A stretch of 8,269 nt of DNA. Origin: SZUA-229 sp964531165. Lineage in GTDB: Bacteria; Pseudomonadota; Gammaproteobacteria; SZUA-229. The position numbers and the translations under genes are program-made. Below, one piece after another: positions 1 to 5,795 of the stretch (position 1 is the stretch's first letter; each line of letters opens with the position of its first letter). The DNA is taken from the NCBI GenBank assembly GCA_964531165.1, contig CAZHEA010000112.1:1-8269 (forward strand), read 5' to 3'. The notes beneath the pieces were generated by a model. It was given only the letters and a program-made list of their open reading frames with translations. It searched no databases and was not told the origin of the DNA.

Positions 1-1
1 T

Positions 2-634
2 ATAAAATCTCATTTTTCTTTTAAATTCAAAATAATGATTGCTACAGCAATTATTATTTTGACAGGACTAATATATGCAGTGCCTCAAACCCATGTAAAG
101 TCTCATGTTGATAGAACCATTACCAGTTTACTACAGTATGGTGATAGTGAAATTAAATCTATCAAGCGAAGAACATCAGTCGGCACTCGCCTGGAAATGT
201 GGCAGGCTTCATGGATGATGTTTCTCGATAATCCACTTTTGGGCGTTGGTTGGGGGCATTATCGGGAACAGGCAAATCTGCAAGTGGCCCAAGGTTTGCG
301 TAATAATATTGCAGCCACATTTGACCACCCCCACAGTGAATACTTTTCAGCATTAGCCCACGGTGGGATTTTAGGTTTTATGGTTTTGATGATTTTATTT
401 TTAACTCCGGCCTGGATATTTATTAAACATATTAAACACGCTAAGTCGGTAGAGTCTCAGCGTTTGGCGTTAGCAGGTTTAGTGTTAGTTGTGGCCTATA
501 TGGCGTTTGGTATTTCCGAACCGATGCTGTATCGGTCTCGTTCGGTTGGCTTTTTTGCTTTGTATCTGGCTATTTTTATGGCGGCTATTTATGGTGAGGA
601 AAATAAAGTCGGATACGCTGGTGAGAGTCAGTGA
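2..634 (+). CDS. O-antigen ligase/polymerase-family membrane protein, 3' part (5' end outside window)
   Basis: The frame is open from the first bases of the window, so the gene starts upstream; the ATG at 35 is probably internal. About 210 C-terminal residues are visible. Counting from that ATG, hydrophobic membrane segments lie near residues 1-17, 108-130, 143-163 and 168-187. Between the first two is a soluble loop carrying the pattern of the Wzy/WaaL ligase family (PF04932): R52 and W56, the glycine-rich GVGWGHY at 70-76, HPHSEY at 98-103, and GGILG at 110-114. Family members act at the periplasmic face of the inner membrane, either joining O-antigen or a related glycan to an acceptor or polymerising it. 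Sequence alone does not separate ligase from polymerase or from a protein O-glycosyltransferase. The following galE fits a surface-polysaccharide neighbourhood, but the 447-base gap argues against a tight operon. Confidence 0.8.
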   Translation: MKSHFSFKFKIMIATAIIILTGLIYAVPQTHVKSHVDRTITSLLQYGDSEIKSIKRRTSVGTRLEMWQASWMMFLDNPLLGVGWGHYREQANLQVAQGLRNNIAATFDHPHSEYFSALAHGGILGFMVLMILFLTPAWIFIKHIKHAKSVESQRLALAGLVLVVAYMAFGISEPMLYRSRSVGFFALYLAIFMAAIYGEENKVGYAGESQ

Positions 635-740
635 GTACGAGTTTATTCTGGGCATAACTTGAGCGGTATAATTTCATGCGAATAAATCTGCACCTACATT
701 GGATGGATTTAGTTTACTGGTTATAGGCACGTCTTAAAAC

Positions 741-826
741 TTCTGCCATTCCCGAATGCTTGTGTCGGGGATTTAGCGACTTTGGTTACACAAGTCACTG
801 GATTCCTGCCTTCGCAGGAATGACGG
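741..826. repeat. Pair of REP-like hairpins in inverted orientation (BIME-like)
   Basis: Unit A (741-783) is read on the minus strand and unit B (792-826) on the plus strand. Each begins with the foot AAGTCRCT followed by a stem. In A the stem is about 8 pairs (748-755 with 765-772, one G-U). In B it is a perfect 8 pairs, ATTCCTGC at 802-809 with GCAGGAAT at 814-821. A third member lies after glnS at 4661-4703 and matches unit A closely, including most of its loop. A shared foot, a hairpin and head-to-head pairing with a 8-base spacer resemble REP/BIME organisation. The CCTGCCTTCGCAGG-type core is a common dispersed hairpin in proteobacterial genomes. Confidence 0.7.
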
Positions 827-978
827 CCGATTTTAAGTTATCGGGGCAGGAATTATACAGAGTGAGGCAAGGTGTTTATCAAATTCAGGACTCAACACTC
901 AACACTTATTGTTCAGATCATTAAAGTGACATGCCGTAGTGCTGTTTATAAAAAATAATTTATCATTAGAAGTATTTA

Positions 979-984
979 TATAAT
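979..984 (+). promoter_or_regulatory. Possible galE promoter, -10 only
   Basis: A perfect TATAAT lies at 979-984, about 97 bases before galE. No good -35 hexamer is found 16-18 bases upstream and there is no TG extension, so this is a weak prediction in AT-rich DNA. Confidence 0.3.
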
Positions 985-1081
985 GGGTGATACATTAAAA
1001 GCTAAACTAGTGTTGTTATTCCAGCTCACAACTATATTCACTGACATCAACATGATTAAATAAATTGAAAGGCGAAGGAAA

Positions 1082-2071
1082 ATGAAAGTACTGGTAGTAG
1101 GCGGAGCAGGCTACATCGGCTCACACATGGTAAAAATGCTCAGCGGGGCCGGGCATGATGTGGTGACATTAGATGATCTCTCAAATGGCTATAAAGATGC
1201 GGTGAAATACGGTGAGTTTGTTGAGGGCGATATCGCCGATGCTAAATTGCTGGATACGTTATTTTCTGATAATCAGTTTGATGGGGTGATGCACTTTGCT
1301 TCTTATATTCAGGTAGGTGAGTCGGTTGAAAAGCCGTCTATGTATTATCGCAATAATGTCAGCAACACTCAGGTGCTGCTGGATGCGATGGTTGAACACG
1401 GGGTTAAGTGTTTTATTTTTTCATCTACCGCTGCCACTTTTGGTGAGCCGGATTACACGCCAATTGATGAAGCGCATTCTCAAAAACCGATTAATCCCTA
1501 TGGGCACAGTAAATTAATGGTTGAGCAAATTTTACGTGATTTTGATCATGCTTATGGTTTGAAGTCGGTGAGTCTGCGTTACTTTAATGCGGCGGGTGCC
1601 GACCCGGACGGTGAGCTGGGTGAGCGACATATTCCTGAGACGCATTTAATTCCGCTGGTGCTGCAGGCTGCTTCCGGGCGGCGTGACAATATCACTATTT
1701 TTGGAACGAATTATGACACGCCGGATGGTACCTGTATTCGGGATTATATTCATATTAATGATTTGTGCAGCGCGCATTTACTGGGGCTGGAGCATCTGGT
1801 TGCGGGTGGTGAAACCAAAGCTTATAACATGGGCAATGGTCAGGGGTACTCTATTAAAGAGCTGATCGATGTAGCTAAGCAAGTGACCGGTAATGATTTT
1901 ACTGTGTTGATGGGGGAGAGGCGTGATGGTGATCCTGCTCGGCTGGTAGCTGATTCATCTTTGTTGCAGAAAGAGCTGGGGTGGAAGCCTGAGTTTGCGG
2001 ATCTGGGAGTGATTCTTCGACATGCCTGGGAGTGGGAGCTGAAGTTTGATGACTGGGGTGTGAAAGATTAG
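1082..2071 (+). CDS. galE: UDP-glucose 4-epimerase
   Basis: GalE interconverts UDP-glucose and UDP-galactose (often also the N-acetyl forms) in the cytoplasm with bound NAD, feeding the Leloir pathway and supplying galactose for surface glycans. The 329-residue product is close to the usual 330-340. It has the Rossmann motif GGAGYIGSH at 7-15, the catalytic SSTAATFG at 114-121, the short-chain dehydrogenase/reductase catalytic pair Y140 and K144 in YGHSK, RYFNAAGA at 166-173, and the C-terminal substrate-domain signatures DGTCIRDYIH (215-224), YNMGNGQGYS (248-257) and RRDGDP (280-285). The start at 1082 is supported by GAAAGG at 1067-1072 and by the Rossmann strand beginning at residue 2. It may supply sugar to the glycan handled by the ligase-like protein upstream. 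All catalytic residues are present. Confidence 0.96.
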   Translation: MKVLVVGGAGYIGSHMVKMLSGAGHDVVTLDDLSNGYKDAVKYGEFVEGDIADAKLLDTLFSDNQFDGVMHFASYIQVGESVEKPSMYYRNNVSNTQVLLDAMVEHGVKCFIFSSTAATFGEPDYTPIDEAHSQKPINPYGHSKLMVEQILRDFDHAYGLKSVSLRYFNAAGADPDGELGERHIPETHLIPLVLQAASGRRDNITIFGTNYDTPDGTCIRDYIHINDLCSAHLLGLEHLVAGGETKAYNMGNGQGYSIKELIDVAKQVTGNDFTVLMGERRDGDPARLVADSSLLQKELGWKPEFADLGVILRHAWEWELKFDDWGVKD

Positions 2072-2095
2072 TTGTTGTTATGGCGTTATTGTCAT

Positions 2096-2169
2096 GGGGT
2101 CGGAGTCAAATTTGATTTAGTGTGGATAGGTGTTGTGTTTATGTTGGTATCAAATTTGACTCCGACCCC
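2096..2169. repeat. 74-base palindrome with perfect 21-base arms
   Basis: Arm 2096-2116 (beginning GGGGTCGGAGTCAAATTT) is the exact reverse complement of 2149-2169, with a 32-base loop at 2117-2148. It lies 24 bases after galE. It could act as a transcription barrier for galE, but no T-tract follows, so it is not a standard intrinsic terminator. GGGGTC..GAGTCAAATTTGA-type arms resemble dispersed sequences often found near Y1/IS200-like (REP-associated) transposases. That link is from memory; no transposase gene is present here. Confidence 0.85.
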
Positions 2170-2249
2170 TGAAGCATCCCCCTAAGCAAAATCTCTCCGC
2201 TACTCAGTTATTTAATACTAGATATCTGATTTGGCATTAATCTATATTC

Positions 2250-2276
2250 ACTCCCTCTTTTGCTAAGAAGGGAGTT
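2250..2276. repeat. Outer hairpin left of the DUF559 unit
   Basis: ACTCCCT at 2250-2256 pairs with AGGGAGT at 2269-2275, with a few further weak pairs before a short loop. On the other side of the unit, GGGGAGT ends at 2803, so the pair 2250/2803 may mark an outer inverted-repeat boundary. Similarity between the two outer stretches falls off quickly. Confidence 0.45.
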
Positions 2277-2279
2277 AAA

Positions 2280-2316
2280 GCCTCCCCCTTAGAAAAAGGG
2301 GGACTGAGGGGGATTT
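2280..2316 (+). repeat. Left inverted repeat of the DUF559 unit
   Basis: TCCCCCTT at 2283-2290 pairs perfectly with AAGGGGGA at 2296-2303 across a five-base loop, followed by CTGAGGGGGATTT. It is nearly identical to the reverse complement of 2736-2772. Lying just after the stop codon of the minus-strand gene, the hairpin may also end that transcript. Confidence 0.8.
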
Positions 2317-2680
2317 AATCTTTAAGTCTCTTTTGTACAACACTATATATTTTTTCTAACACCGCATCTGTCTCCAATAGTATTTGTCGGTTGTCAAAGC
2401 GTAAAATCAGTAAACCCATGCTCTGTAACGCCTCATCACGTTTTTTATCTCTGAGTTGATGTGTATCTTCAGAATGCTGGCTACCGTCAATTTCTATTAC
2501 CAGCTTTGCTTTCGCGCAGTAAAAATCAACAATGAAATTTAATATTATTTTTTGCCGGTTGAACTGGATATTTAACATCTGTTTGCAGCGAAGTTTTTGC
2601 CAGAGATTTTGTTCGGCATCAGTGAGGTTGTTTCTTAATTTTTGTGAATTGTTTTTTAAGTGTTTGTTGTAGCTTTCCAT
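2315..2680 (-). CDS. DUF559 (PF04480) Vsr-like PD-(D/E)XK endonuclease-domain protein
   Basis: The 121-residue product is almost only the DUF559 domain, a restriction-endonuclease-like fold related to the very-short-patch repair nuclease Vsr. Family hallmarks in order: TDAEQNLWQKLR (20-31), the core IVDFYC with D52 (50-55), LVIEIDGSQH with E63, D65 and H69 (60-69), the D78/R81 helix, and LRFDN (93-97). The expected acidic and histidine residues are all present, so it may be active. The open frame extends to a TTG at 2737, but that codon overlaps the -35 box. The ATG at 2680 is preferred because it follows the -10 by about 28 bases and because the second DUF559 protein also begins MES. The Shine-Dalgarno is weak. 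Its role is not established; it is unlikely to be Vsr itself, as no cytosine methylase is nearby. Confidence 0.85.
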   Translation of the reverse strand: MESYNKHLKNNSQKLRNNLTDAEQNLWQKLRCKQMLNIQFNRQKIILNFIVDFYCAKAKLVIEIDGSQHSEDTHQLRDKKRDEALQSMGLLILRFDNRQILLETDAVLEKIYSVVQKRLKD

Positions 2681-2707
2681 TGCTTTAGTCCGTTTGTTGT
2701 TGAGGTG

Positions 2708-2737
2708 TTTATATCTTCGGTCTGATGTAGGTGTCAA
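2708..2737 (-). promoter_or_regulatory. Sigma70 promoter of the first DUF559 gene, overlapping the inverted repeat
   Basis: On the minus strand TTGACA (2737-2732) is followed by 18 bases and TATAAA (2713-2708). The first two bases of the -35 box are the last two of the right inverted repeat. Transcription should start near 2701, giving a leader of about 20 bases. The second DUF559 gene has the same TTGACA-N18-TATAAA arrangement. Confidence 0.7.
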
Positions 2738-2772
2738 ATCCCCCTCAGTCCCCGTTTTGCTAAGGGGGAGGC
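2736..2772 (-). repeat. Right inverted repeat of the DUF559 unit
   Basis: It reads AAATCCCCCTCAGTCCCC, then a loop containing TTTTGC, then TAAGGGGGAGGC. TCCCC at 2749-2753 pairs with GGGGA at 2765-2769, plus TT/AA inside. The inner end abuts the gene's -35 box. Confidence 0.8.
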
Positions 2773-2810
2773 TTGGGTGCTCTGTTTTCTATGAGAGGGG
2801 AGTAACGGTC

Positions 2811-2878
2811 AAATCTCCCCCCGGTTCATCTTCTGCTAAGAGGGGGCAATAGTCTCCCCTTTGGTAAAAGGGGGATTT
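2811..2878. repeat. Gene-less palindrome of the same family as the DUF559 repeats
   Basis: It starts AAATCTCCCCCC and ends GGGGGATTT, so both outer ends match the inner AAATCCCCC end of the DUF559 repeats. Inside, TTCTGCTAAGAGGGGG echoes TTTTGCTAAGGGGG of 2755-2768. No gene is enclosed. It looks like two repeat ends joined, as in a miniature non-autonomous derivative, and lies about 80 bases before glnS. Confidence 0.65.
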
Positions 2879-2893
2879 ATCTTTGTATAGCGC

Positions 2894-2922
2894 TTATAAC
2901 TTGCATTAATAAAGGCTAAAAT
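2894..2922 (+). promoter_or_regulatory. Possible glnS promoter
   Basis: TTATAA (2894-2899) is separated by 17 bases from TAAAAT (2917-2922), matching consensus at 4 of 6 and 5 of 6. It lies just after the palindrome and about 38 bases before the glnS start codon, in the only repeat-free part of this gap. Confidence 0.4.
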
Positions 2923-2959
2923 ACCGTCAATTAAAAATCACCCACAGAATCCACACTCA

Positions 2960-4645
2960 ATGAGCACAGAAGAAACCACCAGCCCGACTAATTTCATTCG
3001 TCACATAATCGATGCAGATATCGCCGCCAATAAAAATGGCGGTAAGATTGCCACCCGTTTCCCACCTGAGCCCAATGGCTATCTGCATATCGGTCATGCC
3101 AAGTCCATTGTGCTGAATTTTGGCGTGGCAGAAGATTATAAGGGCACCTGTAACCTGCGCTTCGACGACACTAATCCAGAAAAGGAAGATGTGGATTTTG
3201 TACGTGCGATTCAGGAAGACGTTAAATGGCTGGGGTTTGACTGGCAGGATCGCCTGTATTATTCGTCGAGTTATTTCGATCAGCTTTATGCTTATGCGGT
3301 TGAATTAATTAAAGCCGGTAAGGCTTATGTGTGTGATTTAAGCGCGGATGAAACCCGTGAGTATCGTGGCTCGTTAAAAGAGCCGGGTAAAAACAGCCCG
3401 TTCCGTGATCGCTCAGTGGATGAAAATCTTGATTTATTTGAGCGTATGAAAAGCGGTGAGTTTGATGATGGTGCGCGGGTGCTGCGTGCTAAAATCGATA
3501 TGGCATCCCCCAATATTAATATGCGTGACCCGATGCTCTACCGTATTCGCAAAGGTGTGGAACATCATCAAACCGGTGATGCCTGGTCGATTTACCCGAT
3601 GTACGATTTCACCCATCCTATTTCTGATGCTTTAGAAGGTATTACGCATTCATTGTGTACCCTGGAATTTGCGGATCATCGTCCGTTATATGACTGGGTG
3701 CTGGACAATATTTCCCTGGAATGCCACCCACAGCAAATTGAATTTTCGCGTTTAAATCTGCAATACACCGTAATGAGCAAGCGTAAGCTGACTCAGTTGG
3801 TGGATGAAAAACTGGTGAGTGGCTGGGATGATCCACGTTTACCGACGATTGCAGGTCTGCGCCGAAGAGGTTTTACACCGGCTTCGATTCGTGAGTTCTG
3901 TATTCGTATTGGTATTAGTAAAGTTGAGAACTCAGTTGAAATGGGCATGCTGGAAGCTACCATTCGTGATGATTTAAATACCCATGCACCGCGTCGTATG
4001 GGTGTAATGAATCCGCTGAAAGTGGTAATTGAAAATTATCCTGAAGATCAGGTGGAAGAATTAAACTCACCTAATCATCCGCAAAATGAAGAGTTTGGTA
4101 AACGTAAAATCCCGTTTAGTCGCGAAGTGTATATCGATCGGGAAGATTTTCGTGAACAGGCCAATAATAAATTTAAACGCCTGGTGCTGGATAAAGAAGT
4201 GCGTTTGCGCTCCGGCTATGTGATTCGTTGCGATAAGGTTATTAAAGACGAGCAGGGTGAAATCATTGAGTTGCGCTGTTCTTATGATCAGGACACGTTA
4301 GGTAAAAAGCCGGAAGGGCGAAAAGTGAAGGGTGTAATCCATTGGGTCTCTGCGGCTCATGCGGTGCAGGCTGAGGTACGATTGTATGACCGTCTGTTTA
4401 ATCAACCGACACCGGATGACGGCAAAGACGGTGTGGATTTTAAACAACGTATTAATGCAGATTCATTAGTGGTCTTAAGTAAGTGTATGCTGGAGCCATC
4501 TTTGGCGGACGCTAAACCCGGCGAGCGCTTTCAGTTTGAGCGCGAAGGCTATTTTTGCCGGGATGCGGGATCGCCGGATGCGCTGGTGTTTAACCGGACG
4601 GTGACGTTGCGGGATTCCTGGGCTAAAGAAGAGAAGAAGGTTTAA
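2960..4645 (+). CDS. glnS: Glutaminyl-tRNA synthetase
   Basis: GlnRS is a class I cytoplasmic enzyme that charges tRNA-Gln with glutamine. The 561-residue product compares with 554 in E. coli and aligns along its whole length by eye. The class I signature PPEPNGYLHIGHAKS spans 35-49, with HIGH at 43-46, followed by NLRFDDTNP (65-73). The KMSKS equivalent is VMSKR at 271-275. GWDDPRLPT (288-296) and GLRRRG (299-304) follow, and the C-terminal anticodon-binding barrels contain KVKGVIHWVSAAH (455-467) and QFEREGYFC. These are GlnRS rather than GluRS features. The start matches the usual N-terminus (MS..., then PTNFIR). No good Shine-Dalgarno precedes it, so translation may rely on an unstructured leader. 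It has no obvious operon partner; the adjacent tRNA is Glu, not Gln. Confidence 0.97.
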   Translation: MSTEETTSPTNFIRHIIDADIAANKNGGKIATRFPPEPNGYLHIGHAKSIVLNFGVAEDYKGTCNLRFDDTNPEKEDVDFVRAIQEDVKWLGFDWQDRLYYSSSYFDQLYAYAVELIKAGKAYVCDLSADETREYRGSLKEPGKNSPFRDRSVDENLDLFERMKSGEFDDGARVLRAKIDMASPNINMRDPMLYRIRKGVEHHQTGDAWSIYPMYDFTHPISDALEGITHSLCTLEFADHRPLYDWVLDNISLECHPQQIEFSRLNLQYTVMSKRKLTQLVDEKLVSGWDDPRLPTIAGLRRRGFTPASIREFCIRIGISKVENSVEMGMLEATIRDDLNTHAPRRMGVMNPLKVVIENYPEDQVEELNSPNHPQNEEFGKRKIPFSREVYIDREDFREQANNKFKRLVLDKEVRLRSGYVIRCDKVIKDEQGEIIELRCSYDQDTLGKKPEGRKVKGVIHWVSAAHAVQAEVRLYDRLFNQPTPDDGKDGVDFKQRINADSLVVLSKCMLEPSLADAKPGERFQFEREGYFCRDAGSPDALVFNRTVTLRDSWAKEEKKV

Positions 4646-4660
4646 GTTTCTGACGGTTTT

Positions 4661-4703
4661 AAAGTCGCTGGGTTCCCGATAGAAGCATTCGGGAACGACG
4701 ATG
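4661..4703 (+). repeat. REP-like hairpin, third copy, after glnS
   Basis: GTTCCCGA at 4672-4679 pairs perfectly with TCGGGAAC at 4689-4696. The foot AAAGTCGCTGG and tail GACGATGC match the family at 741-826, and the loop shares AAGCAT with unit A. It begins 15 bases after the glnS stop. A TTTTT run follows nine bases after the stem, so it might weakly terminate glnS. Confidence 0.7.
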
Positions 4704-4826
4704 CTTTTTGGTTTTTATGAAGAGGTGACGGGCATTGTCTTGAAATAGCGGGTTGCAAGCAAACGGCCTGCGAACCCTAACGGCTGGATGTTTTAAACAA
4801 CAAATCTGTTTTGTATATTAGTGGTA

Positions 4827-4888
4827 ACTGAATTAATTTAATAATTATGTAATATTTGGTTGACGGCCTGTAGTTTGCTCCCTATAAT
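4827..4888 (+). promoter_or_regulatory. Strong sigma70 promoter of tRNA-Glu with AT-rich upstream region
   Basis: TTGACG (4860-4865), a 17-base spacer and TATAAT (4883-4888) match consensus at 11 of 12 positions. A strongly AT-rich stretch just upstream (about 4827-4857) could be an UP element. The discriminator after the -10 is GC-rich (TCGCGCTC), typical of stable-RNA promoters under stringent control. The expected start is near 4895, leaving a leader of about 35 bases before the mature tRNA. From 4704 to 4826 nothing else is recognised. Confidence 0.85.
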
Positions 4889-4930
4889 TCGCGCTCTCTT
4901 TTGATGACTAGTTCATCGAGATGGGACAGC

Positions 4931-5006
4931 GTCCCCATCGTCTAGAGGCCTAGGACACCTGGTTTTCATCCAGGCAACAGGGGTTCGACTCCCCTTGGGG
5001 ACGCCA
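4931..5006 (+). tRNA. tRNA-Glu (anticodon TTC)
   Basis: The 76 bases, with CCA encoded, closely follow E. coli tRNA-Glu. Acceptor arm GTCCCCA (4931-4937) pairs with TGGGGAC (4996-5002), followed by discriminator G and CCA (5004-5006). Anticodon arm CCTGG (4958-4962) pairs with CCAGG (4970-4974) around loop TTTTCAT, with anticodon TTC at 4965-4967. The T arm contains GGTTCGACT. It decodes GAA and GAG. It forms a single-gene unit with its own promoter and terminator. Confidence 0.97.
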
Positions 5007-5014
5007 CTATTACT

Positions 5015-5046
5015 AAAGCCGGAACATACATGTTCCGGCTTTTTTT
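5015..5046 (+). terminator. Intrinsic terminator of the tRNA-Glu gene
   Basis: AAAGCCGGAACA (5015-5026) pairs perfectly with TGTTCCGGCTTT (5031-5042) around a TACA loop, and the T-run extends to 5046. It begins nine bases after the tRNA CCA. Confidence 0.93.
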
Positions 5047-5160
5047 ATGTCTGCGTTAAATTATCTTCAGTGAAAATATTCACTCCTTTAATAACTGGCA
5101 ATAATTATTCCTATATCATTAGGCCTGTTTTACTAAGGGAGCTGTTTTAGTGTTTTTGTC

Positions 5161-5547
5161 TTATTGCTGTGGGGGTTGGGCTTTAGTTTTCAATTCGCTC
5201 ACTAACTGTGAATAAATTACGCCCACCACGGCGTCCATATTCAGTAGCACCTGTTGGTTGTTGAACCTTAAAACATGTAGGCCTCTATCCCGTAGTGCCT
5301 GATCACGAATGCTGTCTTTGAGTAAGTGCGCGGTGTCAAAGTACTGGTTGCTATTAATTTCGATTACCAGCCTGGCTTTTGCGCAGTAGAAATCTACAAT
5401 AAAATGAGAAACGGGTTTATGACGGCTGAACTGCGCGCCTAAAAGTTGCTTGTGCCGTAGATGTTGCCAGAGTTTGTGTTCAGCTTCGGCCGGGGTGTTT
5501 CTGTGCTTTTGTGAGTTAGGCACGGGTGATTTTCTGCGGCTTTCCAT
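5161..5547 (-). CDS. Second DUF559 (PF04480) Vsr-like nuclease-domain protein, with altered active-site motif
   Basis: The 128-residue product aligns without gaps to the first DUF559 protein over residues 1-113, with 62 identities by hand count (about 55%). Shared blocks include AE..LWQ.LR (22-31), FIVDFYCAKA (49-58) and LRF.N (93-97). D52 and E63 are kept, but IEIDGSQH of the first copy reads IEINSNQY here. D65 becomes N, G66 becomes S and H69 becomes Y, replacing residues normally conserved in the family. Activity may be lost or changed. Expression signals are strong: TTGACA-N18-TATAAA, and AAGGAG (5561-5556) eight bases before the ATG. The C-terminus carries an extra proline/glutamine-rich tail. 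It lies alone between the tRNA gene and carA, on the opposite strand. Confidence 0.85.
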   Translation of the reverse strand: MESRRKSPVPNSQKHRNTPAEAEHKLWQHLRHKQLLGAQFSRHKPVSHFIVDFYCAKARLVIEINSNQYFDTAHLLKDSIRDQALRDRGLHVLRFNNQQVLLNMDAVVGVIYSQLVSELKTKAQPPQQ

Positions 5548-5576
5548 AGCAACGACTCCTTGTTGATTGTTTTTAA

Positions 5577-5606
5577 TTTATAACGCCATGGTGGTTTATT
5601 TGTCAA
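5577..5606 (-). promoter_or_regulatory. Sigma70 promoter of the second DUF559 gene
   Basis: On the minus strand a perfect TTGACA (5606-5601) is followed by 18 bases and TATAAA (5582-5577). The -35 to ATG distance (59 bases) nearly equals that of the first copy (57), so the promoter is probably inherited with the gene. The palindrome at 5621-5703 lies 14 bases upstream of the -35 box. Confidence 0.8.
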
Positions 5607-5620
5607 TTCTATTATGGGTT

Positions 5621-5703
5621 GAATCCCCCCTCAGCCCCTGTTCTTCTATAAAGGAGAGCTAAAGGATAAGCTCTCTTTAACAAAGAGGGGGTAGGGGGGA
5701 TTC
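5621..5703. repeat. 83-base nested palindrome upstream of the second DUF559 gene
   Basis: The outer arms GAATCCCCCC (5621-5630) and GGGGGGATTC (5694-5703) are exact reverse complements. The interior continues imperfectly, with CCCCT..TTCT against AGAGGGGG, to an inner AGAGCT/AGCTCT pair around 5655-5675. The start GAATCCCCCCTCAGCCCC matches AAATCCCCCTCAGTCCCC of the first unit's right repeat. No gene is enclosed. Confidence 0.75.
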
Positions 5704-5795
5704 GAGGTTCTGCAATGTTTATGGCTATTTTTACCCCTTTACGGACAAACACCTCGCTAAATAAGAAGATAGTAATAGAGAGCTATCGATAAGTT

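Larger units (their letters stand above)
635..1081. other. 447-base intergenic region without a gene
   Basis: No convincing reading frame is seen on either strand. The middle (741-826) holds two REP-like hairpins in opposite orientation, described separately. Around 883-907 there is a short near-tandem CTCAACA stretch. From about 940 to 1070 the DNA is AT-rich and probably contains the galE promoter and leader. Confidence 0.6.
2280..2772. mobile_element. Putative DUF559-nuclease unit bounded by 37-base inverted repeats
   Basis: The left repeat (2280-2316) and the reverse complement of the right repeat (2736-2772) agree at 35 of 37 positions. Each repeat is itself a hairpin built from C-runs and G-runs. 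The DUF559 gene and its promoter fill the space between them, and the gene's stop codon overlaps the inner end of the left repeat. No convincing target-site duplication is visible. The arrangement looks like a compact cassette. Mobility is inferred only from the repeat architecture and from related gene-less palindromes nearby. Confidence 0.45.

Noticed and set aside
631..657. Short GTG-started frame overlapping the ligase-like stop codon
   Set aside because: It ends after eight codons and has no recognisable product.
667..672. TATAAT just after the ligase-like gene as a promoter
   Set aside because: No -35 at suitable distance, no extended -10, and no gene starts within 400 bases downstream.
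2681..2737. Longer DUF559 reading frame starting at TTG 2737
   Set aside because: The codon overlaps the -35 box and the inverted repeat, and the extra residues have no counterpart in the second copy, which starts MES like the ATG at 2680.
2250..2878. Clustered C-run/G-run repeats as a CRISPR array
   Set aside because: Repeats are inverted hairpins with irregular spacing and enclose a gene; there are no regular spacers and no cas genes.
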